From: CAZPUS01 sp964589825
Lineage (GTDB): Bacteria; Fibrobacterota; Chitinivibrionia; Chitinivibrionales; WJKA01
NCBI GenBank assembly: GCA_964589825.1
Contig: CAZPUS010000007.1
Coordinates: forward strand, 1-64,000
Direction of reading: 5' to 3'
DNA length: 64,000 nt
Shown here: one piece after another, positions 42,852 to 51,745 of the stretch
Layout of the letters: the number at the start of each line of letters is the position of its first letter
Position numbering within the stretch: the first letter of the stretch is position 1
Position numbers and translations under genes: made by a program
The notes under the pieces: generated by a model
Told to the model about the DNA's origin: nothing
Databases searched by the model: none
What the model saw: the letters and a program-made list of their open reading frames with translations, nothing else

Positions 42852-44488
42852 CGTTTACAGGACTTTCCATAAGCTCCGGCAAGATATATGCTGAAGTGTG
42901 TCTTTATTCGGCGGAACACGGCACGCGCCCTCTTCACAAACTGCAGAATCAGCAACAGATCGATAATGAAATCGAAAAGTTCAACGATGCGATCGAAGCC
43001 TGCTCACACGATCTTGAACTTGTGTCTGAGAAGGTAAAAAAGAATGTAGGAGAAGCGGAAGCCGCTATTTTCAACGTACAGCGCCTTATCATGAACGATG
43101 ATAATATTCTCCAGTCGATACGCAATTCGATACACAAAGAGAGAAAAAATGCAGAGACGGCGGTCACCGAAGTCTTCGAATCATACGAAGACAAATTTTC
43201 CAATCTTGAAAACCAGTATTTCAAACAGCGCTCCAATGATATCGACGAAGTAAAACGCCGGCTGCTCAGAACACTGCGCAATACCCGCCCGGGATTCAGG
43301 TGTGAAGGACAAAAACAATGCGCCCGGGGGAAAAACAGGGTAATTGTGGCCAGGGAATTGACCGCCGATATGATGGCCAATATGGATTTTGAAAATATCC
43401 GGGGTCTTGTCACCGAACATGGCGGCCGTTCATCACATGCCGCGATTATCGCTCGCTCGGTCGGTATTCCAGCGGTAAGCGGTATACCGCACATATACGA
43501 GAATGTTGCCTGTGGCACCAATCTTTTGCTCGATGGCGATGCCGGGACGGTAATCATCGAACCGTCTGAAGCCACGGTACAAAAACTGCTCGCAGAAGAG
43601 ACTGAAAAAGAGAAAGAGGAAGTACGGGTCAAAAGCCCCGCAGGAACGATGGTTATGGCCAACGCAAGTATGATGGAGGATGTGCGCCAGGCAGCCTCTC
43701 TGCACGCGGACGGCATCGGGCTCTTTCGCACCGAAATCCTTTTCATGCAGAGCGGGCGCCTGCTTAACGAGCAGGAGCAGTTCGGCTACTATTCCGAGGT
43801 CTATCGGCATCTTGGCGACCGGCCCGTCACCTTTCGCCTTCTCGATATCGGCGGTGACAAGGCGCTTCCGTTTCTACGGATTAAAAAAGAAGCCAATCCC
43901 TATCTCGGATGGCGGGGTGCACGTTTTCTTCTCGGCAACAACGATATCTTTGCCACACAGGTAAAAGCATTGCTTCGTCTGAGTACACTTGGAAAAGTCC
44001 GGATTCTTTTCCCCATGATCGTCGATGTCAACCAGACCGATTCACTAATCCGGCGCGTACGGGAACTGATGGTCTCTGAACCCGATATTAATTCGGAGAA
44101 TGTGAGTCTTGGTGTCATGTTCGAGGTCCCGAGTGCCTGTATGCAGGCGGAGACAATCCTCGAACGGGTCGATTTCGGCAGTATCGGATCCAACGATCTT
44201 ATTCAGTATCTCTTTGCAGTAGACCGCGATAACGATATGGTTTCCCAGGATTACAATCCGCAACACACAATTCTGTGGGATATCCTCCAGCGTCTGAGCG
44301 ATTCTGCAAAAAAATTGGACAAATCGCTTTCGATCTGTGGCGAAATGGCCGGAAGAAAGGGCGTTGCCGGAGAGCTTTACGATATAGGCATTACTTCGTT
44401 GAGTGTGACTCCTAAACTTATACCCCGCGTTCGAAGTGAACTTACCGAACACATAACCATTCCCAAAACTGCCAATGCAGCACAGTAA
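42833..44488 (+). CDS. ptsI: Phosphoenolpyruvate-protein phosphotransferase (PTS enzyme I)
   Basis: Takes phosphate from PEP to His and passes it to HPr. The 551 residues have an N-terminal HPr-binding helical region, the phospho-His loop GGRSSHAAI (H202), and the C-terminal PEP-binding barrel with LFRTEILF, SNDLIQYLFAVDRDN and ICGEMAG. It overlaps the gene before it by 19 bases and the gene after it by 14. No HPr or EII gene is visible in this window, so the phosphate chain is unresolved; regulation of the adjacent sigma54 activator is possible. Confidence 0.93.
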   Translation: MSNKELTFTGLSISSGKIYAEVCLYSAEHGTRPLHKLQNQQQIDNEIEKFNDAIEACSHDLELVSEKVKKNVGEAEAAIFNVQRLIMNDDNILQSIRNSIHKERKNAETAVTEVFESYEDKFSNLENQYFKQRSNDIDEVKRRLLRTLRNTRPGFRCEGQKQCARGKNRVIVARELTADMMANMDFENIRGLVTEHGGRSSHAAIIARSVGIPAVSGIPHIYENVACGTNLLLDGDAGTVIIEPSEATVQKLLAEETEKEKEEVRVKSPAGTMVMANASMMEDVRQAASLHADGIGLFRTEILFMQSGRLLNEQEQFGYYSEVYRHLGDRPVTFRLLDIGGDKALPFLRIKKEANPYLGWRGARFLLGNNDIFATQVKALLRLSTLGKVRILFPMIVDVNQTDSLIRRVRELMVSEPDINSENVSLGVMFEVPSACMQAETILERVDFGSIGSNDLIQYLFAVDRDNDMVSQDYNPQHTILWDILQRLSDSAKKLDKSLSICGEMAGRKGVAGELYDIGITSLSVTPKLIPRVRSELTEHITIPKTANAAQ

Positions 44489-46298
44489 TATTCTTTTTCT
44501 GTGCACCCATAACTCGGTACGAAGTCAGATGGCAGAAGGATTTGCCCGGGCATATGCACCGCCGGGTGTGCATGTTTTCAGTGCAGGTATGGAAACCTCT
44601 CCCGTCGATACTGTTGCTGTCAAAATTATGCAGGAGTACAATATCGACATCTCCTCCCAGCACCCCGACACCATCGACTCTGTTGCGACCACTCACTTTG
44701 ATCTTATTATTACCCTGTGCGATAAATCGAGACACTCATGTCCTTTATTCCCCGGCTCTCCGGCTATTGTTCACTGGGAAATTCCTTCCCCCGCAGAAAA
44801 GAACCCGGAAGATAAAAAGGACAAAGCGCTGCGCACAACCGCACGTACGATACACGATCTCACTTTTAATCTGTTTAAACAGGGCTACTTCAGGGCCTTT
44901 TTGCAGCAGAAGCAGAACACCGACAACATACTCGATGCAATTTCGGACGGCATAATCGCGTTCGATCTCACACGTACGATTTTTCTTTTCAGCAGAGGGG
45001 CGGAACGTGTGACCGGTTTTCGAGCATCCGAGGTGATAGGCAAAGACAGCTGCGGCGTATTTTACCCGCAGCTTTTCGGAGAACGATGCATTTTCGACGC
45101 ATCCATCGATCAGCAGCTGCAGGAAAATGACCATCATTATACCAGTTTCATTATAGACAAAGCGGGTACCCGCAAAGAAATCGATGTCTCGGTCATGCCG
45201 CTTTGGGAAGATGGGCGACGTGTGGGCGCAATCGCGATTCTGCACGATAACAGTGAACTCAACACCCTCAGACGTCGCGTCAAGGAGGAGTACAGTTTTC
45301 GTGGCATTATAGGCCATGATCATTCGATGCAGCAAATTTACGAACTCATCCGGGATATGACCGAATTCGACTACCCGGTCTGTATTACGGGAGAGACCGG
45401 GACCGGAAAGGAACTCGTCGCCCGTGCGATCCACAACGAAAGCACGAGGAAAAACGGACCATTCGTGCCTGTCAACTGCGCGGCACTTCCCGAAGGTACC
45501 CTTGAAAGCGAGCTTTTCGGTCATGTCAGGGGCGCTTTTACACATGCGATACGCGATAAAAAAGGACGGTTCGAAATTGCACATACCGGAACCCTGTTTC
45601 TCGACGAAGTCGCGGAACTTTCAACCAAAACGCAGACAAAACTGCTGCGTGTGCTGCAGGAAGGCACGTTCGAACCGGTTGGAGGAGAAAAAAGTATTAC
45701 GGTGGATGTACGCATCATCAGCGCCACGAATAAAAACCTCAGGGAATATATTACCCGTGGTGAATTCAGAGAAGATCTGTTTTACCGGCTCGCCGTGGTC
45801 CCTATCGAGATGCCTCCGCTTCGCAAAAGACGCAACGACATTCTTCTCCTTGCCCGGTATTTTCTTGACAGAGAAAGAAAAAAACTCGCGCGCGCTCCGG
45901 TAAGTCTCTCTCATCGCGCCGGGTCTCTTCTCATTTCCTATGCATGGCCGGGCAATGTTCGCCAGTTACAGAATGCCACACAATTCGCATTGCTCAAGTG
46001 TAAATCGGATACCATACATCCTCATCACCTGCCCCCGGAAATAAAAGATACAGACGAATCCGGTAGTACCGAATCGGACATAACGTATCTCACACCGCCC
46101 GCAAGGAAGAAAAAACAAGTGCCAAAAGGTAAACGCGGCCGACATCCGCTTCTTTCACCGCAGGAAGTAAAAGAGGCGATCCGCCGCAGCGGGGGCAACA
46201 AGGCAAAGGCCGCACGAAGCCTGGGTATCGGTCGCGCCACTCTCTACAATTATCTCAAGACACATCCGCAGCGTTTTGACACGCAAGACGGAGACTAA
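44475..46298 (+). CDS. ArsC-like domain, PAS and sigma54-activator fusion
   Basis: A 607-residue regulator with four parts. Residues 1-142 are a low-molecular-weight phosphatase/arsenate-reductase fold: C10 in the CxxxxxR loop (C10-R16), the redox pair C82 and C89, and the family HW-x-x-x-x-P segment with S105 where Bacillus-type ArsC has its general-acid Asp. Residues 150-265 are a PAS domain. Residues 275-510 are the AAA+ sigma54-interaction domain with Walker A GETGTGKE (306-313), LFLDE and a loop reading GAFTHA (353-358) instead of GAFTGA. The C-terminus has a Fis-type helix-turn-helix (GNKAKAARSLGIGRATLYNY). It starts 14 bases inside ptsI. Target genes are unknown. Confidence 0.88.
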   Translation: MQHSNILFLCTHNSVRSQMAEGFARAYAPPGVHVFSAGMETSPVDTVAVKIMQEYNIDISSQHPDTIDSVATTHFDLIITLCDKSRHSCPLFPGSPAIVHWEIPSPAEKNPEDKKDKALRTTARTIHDLTFNLFKQGYFRAFLQQKQNTDNILDAISDGIIAFDLTRTIFLFSRGAERVTGFRASEVIGKDSCGVFYPQLFGERCIFDASIDQQLQENDHHYTSFIIDKAGTRKEIDVSVMPLWEDGRRVGAIAILHDNSELNTLRRRVKEEYSFRGIIGHDHSMQQIYELIRDMTEFDYPVCITGETGTGKELVARAIHNESTRKNGPFVPVNCAALPEGTLESELFGHVRGAFTHAIRDKKGRFEIAHTGTLFLDEVAELSTKTQTKLLRVLQEGTFEPVGGEKSITVDVRIISATNKNLREYITRGEFREDLFYRLAVVPIEMPPLRKRRNDILLLARYFLDRERKKLARAPVSLSHRAGSLLISYAWPGNVRQLQNATQFALLKCKSDTIHPHHLPPEIKDTDESGSTESDITYLTPPARKKKQVPKGKRGRHPLLSPQEVKEAIRRSGGNKAKAARSLGIGRATLYNYLKTHPQRFDTQDGD

Positions 46299-46329
46299 CC
46301 CCCCCCTCGGATTCACGGGTTTCTTTTTT
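46297..46329 (+). terminator. Candidate terminator after the sigma54 activator
   Basis: AACCC and GGGTT form a short stem over a 15-base loop, followed by TCTTTTTT. The stem overlaps the stop codon. The stem is short, so this is moderate evidence. Confidence 0.5.
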
Positions 46330-46531
46330 ACCGACGCTCCCCCGGATTCCTTCATAATACTATTTTTTTAGTTTGGTTGTGCGCGAAGAAGGAATGAGAC
46401 GCTGCGCTTTACACGCGGAAAGAAGCTTTTTTACCCGTAACGAGATGAACCGCGGATGACTGATACATCCTTCATACGCATTGTGTCGTATTACGACATT
46501 TTTTTAAAACGCTGCATGTAAAGGAGAAGAC

Positions 46532-47437
46532 ATGAACTCTTTGCTCTACGCATTCGGCCTGACGCTCTTTGCCGGCATGGCAACCGGTATCGGAAGCATT
46601 ATCGCATTCACCGCCCGTCGGACCAATCACCGTTTTCTCTCGGTCGCGACCGGCTTTTCCGCCGGAGTGATGCTCTATGTCTCTTTTGTGGAGATTTTTC
46701 TCAAAGGAACCGAATCGCTTGTCCGACAATACGGCGACTACTGGGGTCACTGGGTTAATGCAGCCTCTTTTTTCGGCGGCATACTGTTCATCGGCATAAT
46801 CGACAACCTGATTCCTGCAGCCGAAAATCCTCATGAAACACATGCAGAAGAAGAAATGCGGCCTCTGCACGATACACAAAATAATGCCGAAATTGCTCAA
46901 CCGGCTCCAGCTGATACACAGGCACAAACCAAAGAGGGTGTACACGATCATTCCCCTTCCGATAAATCGCTCTTAAGAATGGGGCTTTTTACTGCACTTG
47001 CAATCACGATACATAATTTCCCCGAAGGGCTGGCAACCTTTCTCTCGGCCCTTAACGATCCCGGCGTGGGACTGGCTATTGCGGTCGCGATTGCATTGCA
47101 TAATATCCCGGAAGGAATCAGTGTATCGGTCCCCATATACTATTCAACCGGCAAACGCAGCAAAGCCTTTTTCTACTCTATGCTCAGCGGTGTTGCAGAG
47201 CCTCTCGGGGCGGTTGTAGCTTATATAGTACTTCGCCTTTTTATTGGCGATTCTTCATCGGTGGTACCTCCCCAGCTGATGGGGATTCTTTTCGGCGGGG
47301 TTGCCGGTATCATGGTCTATATAAGCCTTGACGAACTGCTGCCCACCAGTCGTGCCTACGGACGTGGCCACGACAGCCTTTTCGGATTAATGGCCGGTAT
47401 GGCGGTAATGGCACTGAGCCTTCTGCTGATGAAATAA
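46532..47437 (+). CDS. ZIP-family metal transporter
   Basis: A 301-residue inner-membrane transporter for zinc or other divalent metals, with about eight membrane helices and the ZIP motifs HNFPEGLATF and HNIPEGISVSVP in helices 4 and 5. A His/Glu-rich cytoplasmic loop (about 109-150) is usual for the family. AAAGGAGAAG precedes the ATG. It resembles ZupT; zinc is the likely but not certain substrate. The 233-base gap upstream shows no clear promoter. Confidence 0.9.
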   Translation: MNSLLYAFGLTLFAGMATGIGSIIAFTARRTNHRFLSVATGFSAGVMLYVSFVEIFLKGTESLVRQYGDYWGHWVNAASFFGGILFIGIIDNLIPAAENPHETHAEEEMRPLHDTQNNAEIAQPAPADTQAQTKEGVHDHSPSDKSLLRMGLFTALAITIHNFPEGLATFLSALNDPGVGLAIAVAIALHNIPEGISVSVPIYYSTGKRSKAFFYSMLSGVAEPLGAVVAYIVLRLFIGDSSSVVPPQLMGILFGGVAGIMVYISLDELLPTSRAYGRGHDSLFGLMAGMAVMALSLLLMK

Positions 47438-47594
47438 AGCTGCATGCGCTTTTTTTATATCCAGGTGTCATAGGCTTACGAAAGGTGATCATTTTTAACC
47501 TGAACTGCTGGCAGGAACCACGCAGTATATTATTTTTTCCTACACCTCGAAAAACCGCAACGTTTTTTCATTTATTCAAATAAGGATAGTACAC

Positions 47595-47873
47595 ATGATA
47601 CCGATAAAAAACACCTCAGGAAAACCACATGTGTCCAAATCGATTTTTGGCGCACTGATGGCTATTGGTATTGGCAGCCACATCGTGCTCAGTCTCGTTA
47701 CCGGATTCATTCAGAGCTGGTATACCGTTAAGATGCACAAACCGGTTAAAAAGATATTTACCCTGCTGAAAAAACTGCGTACAAAATCCCTTGTTCTGTT
47801 TTTTCTCTCATATGCAGTCCTTCTTTTCATTACCGCATGTAAATCGATTTTCAGCTCAGTAAAAGGTAAGTAA
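47595..47873 (+). CDS. Small membrane protein of unknown function
   Basis: A 92-residue protein with two predicted membrane helices (about 16-42 and 64-82) and a strongly basic loop between them (KKIFTLLKKLRTKS). TAAGGATAG precedes the ATG and a terminator follows the stop, which supports a real gene. No family is recognised. Confidence 0.6.
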   Translation: MIPIKNTSGKPHVSKSIFGALMAIGIGSHIVLSLVTGFIQSWYTVKMHKPVKKIFTLLKKLRTKSLVLFFLSYAVLLFITACKSIFSSVKGK

Positions 47874-47886
47874 TCTTTCCCTGGCA

Positions 47887-47913
47887 TGCCGGGGGACGAT
47901 CCGGGCATTTTTT
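47887..47913 (+). terminator. Intrinsic terminator after the small membrane gene
   Basis: TGCC and GGCA close a GC-rich stem (one internal mismatch) followed by six T. It stops plus-strand transcription before the convergent PHP gene. Confidence 0.7.
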
Positions 47914-48035
47914 GACAGCATGAACTCATCTTACCGTGTCCCCCCCCTTGCACATATCTCCTTACGACACGGAAAGCGGACCTGCCGTGTTATTTCCACA
48001 AACTGTCGTATAGTCTCTTTAAAGCCCGTATTGTT

Positions 48036-48761
48036 TTACGCACGAAGATATGACTGGATTCGCTCTTTTGCACAGGCAACGAACGCCATACCTTCTTGGG
48101 CGTCACGATTACGTATCAGCTCCCTGGGCAGGCCCTGCCTCTGCACAAAGGGACGCATGGCCGAATCATCCCCTACCTCGTTTACCGCATGAGAATCGCT
48201 GTTTATAACTACCGGACAGGCATGCACCTTACACGCATCGATCAAGGCTTCGACATGCCGGGACTCGACACGATTGTATACGATTTTCGAATTGTTAAGC
48301 TCCAGAGCCACGCCGCGCTCAGCGCATTCCGCTGCAAGCCGCGACATTTCCACCGGGAAATTGGGGTCATTGGGATGCGTAATCACTGCAATGTACGGAT
48401 TTGCATCCAACGCCCTGATGACCATATCCGTATACTCCTGTGGCTTGAGTTTATGCGAAATATTGTGATGCAGCCCAAGCAGGACCACATCCATATAGGG
48501 CAGAAACTCTCTGGGGCAATCGACGGTCCCCTCGTGGTCTACTACATTTGATTCTATCCCCTTGAGCAGCCGGATACCATCTACCGGATCGTGCAGCCGT
48601 TCGTAGAACGAGCTGTTAATGTGACCGCCCAGTGACAGACCGTGATCAGTAATTGCAAGGGCCGTCATTTCGCGCGCACGGGCAGCCTCGAGCATCTCGA
48701 TTATTGAATGCAGTCCACAACGACTGAAATGCGTATGCGCGTGCAAATCGACATGAATCAT
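48036..48761 (-). CDS. PHP-domain phosphoesterase
   Basis: A 241-residue metal-dependent phosphoesterase of the YcdX type. The start ATG 48761 with CCGGAGAAA upstream gives MIHVDLHAHTHFSRCG, whose H-x-H-x-H motif binds metal; further ligands are in ITDHG, LGLHHN, ITHPND and NSDSHAVNE. The substrate is unknown. It is downstream of ppdK but separated from it by a terminator. Confidence 0.88.
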   Translation of the reverse strand: MIHVDLHAHTHFSRCGLHSIIEMLEAARAREMTALAITDHGLSLGGHINSSFYERLHDPVDGIRLLKGIESNVVDHEGTVDCPREFLPYMDVVLLGLHHNISHKLKPQEYTDMVIRALDANPYIAVITHPNDPNFPVEMSRLAAECAERGVALELNNSKIVYNRVESRHVEALIDACKVHACPVVINSDSHAVNEVGDDSAMRPFVQRQGLPRELIRNRDAQEGMAFVACAKERIQSYLRA

Positions 48762-48775
48762 TGGTTTTTCTCCGG

Positions 48776-48812
48776 AAAAAAAGGCAGAGTGCCGCAAGGC
48801 GCGCTCTGCCTT
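48776..48812 (-). terminator. Intrinsic terminator after ppdK
   Basis: AAGGCAGAG (48781-48789) pairs with CTCTGCCTT (48804-48812), with an inner GCC-GCAA-GGC helix, and seven T follow on the minus strand. It lies just before the PHP gene start. Confidence 0.92.
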
Positions 48813-48855
48813 ATTGTTTTACTACACGTCAATAACGTTCACTCGTGTAACGCAG

Positions 48856-51576
48856 TTACTTTTTTTTGCGTGATTTGGCTTTTTCGCTGCGCTGCCTGAT
48901 CGCGGCCTGTGCTGCGGCAAGACGTGCAATCGGCACACGATACGGCGAACAACTGACATAGTTGAGACCGACATCGGCAAAAAAGCCTACTGAATCGGGA
49001 TCTCCACCGTGTTCTCCGCATACACCGCACTTGAGCGTCTTCTTGGTACTGCGACCACGCTCTACCGCTGTTTTAACCAGCTCTCCGACGCCTTCCTGAT
49101 CGATGGAGGCAAATGGATCGGCTTTCAGCACTTTTTTGTCGATATATTCGCCCAGAAAGCTGCCGACATCATCTCGGCTGTAGCCCAGCGTCATCTGGGT
49201 CAGGTCATTGGTGCCGAAGGAAAAGAACTGCGCATTTTCAGCGACCTTATCCGCAACGAGTGTCGCACGCGGTATCTCGATCATGGTACCGACGGTATAT
49301 TTCACCTTGGTACCCTTCTGTGCGATCACATCTTCCGCGGTTTCACGAATCACCTCTTCAAGAATGTCGAACTCTGCCTTGGTACCAATCAGCGGAACCA
49401 TGATTTCAGGTTGTACATCGACTTTCTTTGCAGCCATATTGCATGCTGCTTCCATAATCGCGCGTGCCTGCATGCGGCAGATTTCTGGATAACTTATCGA
49501 AAGACGACATCCGCGGTGTCCCAGCATAGGATTCATCTCATGCAGTGAATCGACGAGTGTTTTCACTTCGCTCTCGTTGATTTTCATACGGGATGCCAGC
49601 TCTTTCTGACCATCTTTATCCTGGGGCAGGAATTCATGCAGCGGCGGATCGAGAAGACGAATCGTGACCGGATTGCCGTTCATTGCTTTGAAGATCCCTT
49701 CGAAATCCTTACGCTGATAGGGCAACAGTTTTTTAAGCGCTTTTTCTCTTCCGGCAGTATCTCCTGCAAGGATCATTTCCCGCATAGCCCAGATACGATC
49801 GCCTTCAAAGAACATATGCTCGGTCCGGCACAGTCCGATACCTTCGGCACCGAGTTTGATTGCATCTTCGGCGTCTTTGGGGGAATCGGCATTGGTACGC
49901 ACTTTGAGTTTTTTATGTTTGTCGGCCCAGTCCATCACTTCCATAAAAATCTTGTAGTACGGATGGCGTTTCGACTTTGCGTCTCCCTTGAGCAGCCCGT
50001 TCACTACCGGTGAGGAGGACGTATCGATATGGCCGGAAATCACTTCACCGGTGCTACCGTCCAATGAAATCTCGTCGCCTTCTTTGAGTCTCTTGTTTCC
50101 AACGAGGATGCTCTTTTTCTTTTCGTCAATGGTGAGTTCACCAGCACCAACGATACAGCATTTCCCCCATCCACGGGCAACAACCGCGGCGTGGGAAGTC
50201 ATTCCGCCGGTTGACGTCAGAATCGCTTCTGCCGCCCACATACCGCCAACGTCTTCAGGAGAGGTCTCTTTACGGCAGAGAATTACTTTTTTGCCGTTTT
50301 TATTCCACTCCTCTGCATCCTTTGCATTAAAAACGATTTTTCCGGTCGCAGCACCTGGTCCTGCAGGAAGTCCTTTTGTCAGCTTTCTCCCTTCCTTGAT
50401 TGCCGCGTCTTTGGCCTTGGAGTCCAGAATCGGGAACATAAGCTGATTCAGATGCTCGCCTTCGATGCGTTTGATCGCCTCTTTCTGATTGATAAGCCCC
50501 TCTTTTTCCATGTCGACCGCGATTTTAACTGCTGCAAGTCCGGTACGTTTTCCGGTTCTGGTCTGCAGCATAAAAAGACGGCCTTCCTGGATGGTGAACT
50601 CGACGTCCTGCATGTCTTTATAATGCTTTTCGAGTTTTGTGCGAATCGTCATCAGTTGTTTGTAAATATCGGGCATCGCTTTTTTGAGCTGCGCCACCGG
50701 TTTTGGAGTACGTATTCCGGCAACCACGTCTTCTCCCTGCGCATCGACAAGGTATTCGCCGTAAAAATCGTTGCTTCCGTCGGAGGGGTTACGCGTAAAC
50801 GCCACACCGGTTCCCGATTTTTTCCCCATATTACCGAATACCATTGCCTGGACATTTACACCGGTACCCCGCAAACCATCGATCTTATTGATTTTGCGGT
50901 ACTGAATGGCACGCGGATTATTCCATGACCCGATAACCGCATCGATCGCTTTCTGCAGCTGCTGACGTGCTGCTGTGGGGAAGGCTTCCTTGACATGCTT
51001 TTTGTACACTTTTTTGTATGCGTCAACCACTTCTTTCAGTTCATCGACTTTGAGTTCGGTGTCAAGATTGCGTTTGTATTTCTTTTTAATTCTTGACAGC
51101 TCCTCTTCGAAATGCGCATGTTCCACTCCCATTGCGACATCACCGAACATATTTATGAAACGACGATATGAATCCCATGCCATACGTTCGTTCCCGGTCT
51201 TTTTAGCCAGTCCTTCGACCGCATCATCGTTTAGTCCGAGATTGAGAATCGTATCCATCATACCGGGCATTGAAACCGCCGCGCCACTGCGCACCGAAAC
51301 AAGCAGCGGATTGTCTTTATCACCGAATTTTGCACCCATTTTTTTCTCGAGCGCCTTTATCGCCTTGTCAATCTCCCCCTGAAGTGTGGAGGGTTTCTTT
51401 TTTCCGTGTGAGTAATAGTACTCGCATACTTCAGTAGAAAGGGTGAATCCGGGAGGTACCGGAACCCCGGCATTCGACATCTCCGCCAGATTGGCACCCT
51501 TACCGCCCAACAGCTCCTTCATTGACGAATTTCCTTCGGCCTTTCCCATTCCAAACGAATAGACATATTTGGCCAT
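48856..51576 (-). CDS. ppdK: Pyruvate, phosphate dikinase
   Basis: Interconverts pyruvate, ATP and phosphate with PEP, AMP and pyrophosphate; in anaerobes it often runs in the glycolytic direction to save energy. ATG 51576 follows TTGGAGG, giving 906 residues; the frame to 51645 is extra. The N-terminal nucleotide-grasp domain starts with KGANLAEM, the phospho-His domain has GGMTSHAAVVAR, and the PEP/pyruvate barrel ends with CGVCGEHGGDP. Length is normal for bacterial PPDK. It supplies or uses PEP, as does PtsI. Confidence 0.97.
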   Translation of the reverse strand: MAKYVYSFGMGKAEGNSSMKELLGGKGANLAEMSNAGVPVPPGFTLSTEVCEYYYSHGKKKPSTLQGEIDKAIKALEKKMGAKFGDKDNPLLVSVRSGAAVSMPGMMDTILNLGLNDDAVEGLAKKTGNERMAWDSYRRFINMFGDVAMGVEHAHFEEELSRIKKKYKRNLDTELKVDELKEVVDAYKKVYKKHVKEAFPTAARQQLQKAIDAVIGSWNNPRAIQYRKINKIDGLRGTGVNVQAMVFGNMGKKSGTGVAFTRNPSDGSNDFYGEYLVDAQGEDVVAGIRTPKPVAQLKKAMPDIYKQLMTIRTKLEKHYKDMQDVEFTIQEGRLFMLQTRTGKRTGLAAVKIAVDMEKEGLINQKEAIKRIEGEHLNQLMFPILDSKAKDAAIKEGRKLTKGLPAGPGAATGKIVFNAKDAEEWNKNGKKVILCRKETSPEDVGGMWAAEAILTSTGGMTSHAAVVARGWGKCCIVGAGELTIDEKKKSILVGNKRLKEGDEISLDGSTGEVISGHIDTSSSPVVNGLLKGDAKSKRHPYYKIFMEVMDWADKHKKLKVRTNADSPKDAEDAIKLGAEGIGLCRTEHMFFEGDRIWAMREMILAGDTAGREKALKKLLPYQRKDFEGIFKAMNGNPVTIRLLDPPLHEFLPQDKDGQKELASRMKINESEVKTLVDSLHEMNPMLGHRGCRLSISYPEICRMQARAIMEAACNMAAKKVDVQPEIMVPLIGTKAEFDILEEVIRETAEDVIAQKGTKVKYTVGTMIEIPRATLVADKVAENAQFFSFGTNDLTQMTLGYSRDDVGSFLGEYIDKKVLKADPFASIDQEGVGELVKTAVERGRSTKKTLKCGVCGEHGGDPDSVGFFADVGLNYVSCSPYRVPIARLAAAQAAIRQRSEKAKSRKKK

Positions 51577-51632
51577 TACATCCTCCAATTTGTTTATGAA
51601 ATAATACAAATAACTAAAATTGCAGAATCCGT

Positions 51633-51659
51633 AAAATACATCCATCTAAAATGTATTTT
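51633..51659. promoter_or_regulatory. Inverted repeat in the ppdK upstream region
   Basis: AAAATACAT (51633-51641) and ATGTATTTT (51651-51659) form a perfect 9-base inverted repeat, 57-83 bases before the ppdK start, in an AT-rich 169-base divergent region shared with the GH57-like gene. It may be an operator or an mRNA leader stem. Confidence 0.4.
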
Positions 51660-51745
51660 CAAGATGTTGTATTAAAATTCGTGAAAAAGTAACTTAAAAA
51701 GTATATTAATATTGTAAAAAGGTTTCTTTTGACCGGCAAAACGTC

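Noticed and set aside
46299..46531. A sigma54 (-24/-12) promoter near the activator or the ZIP gene
   Set aside because: No GG...GC pair with correct spacing was found in the gap.
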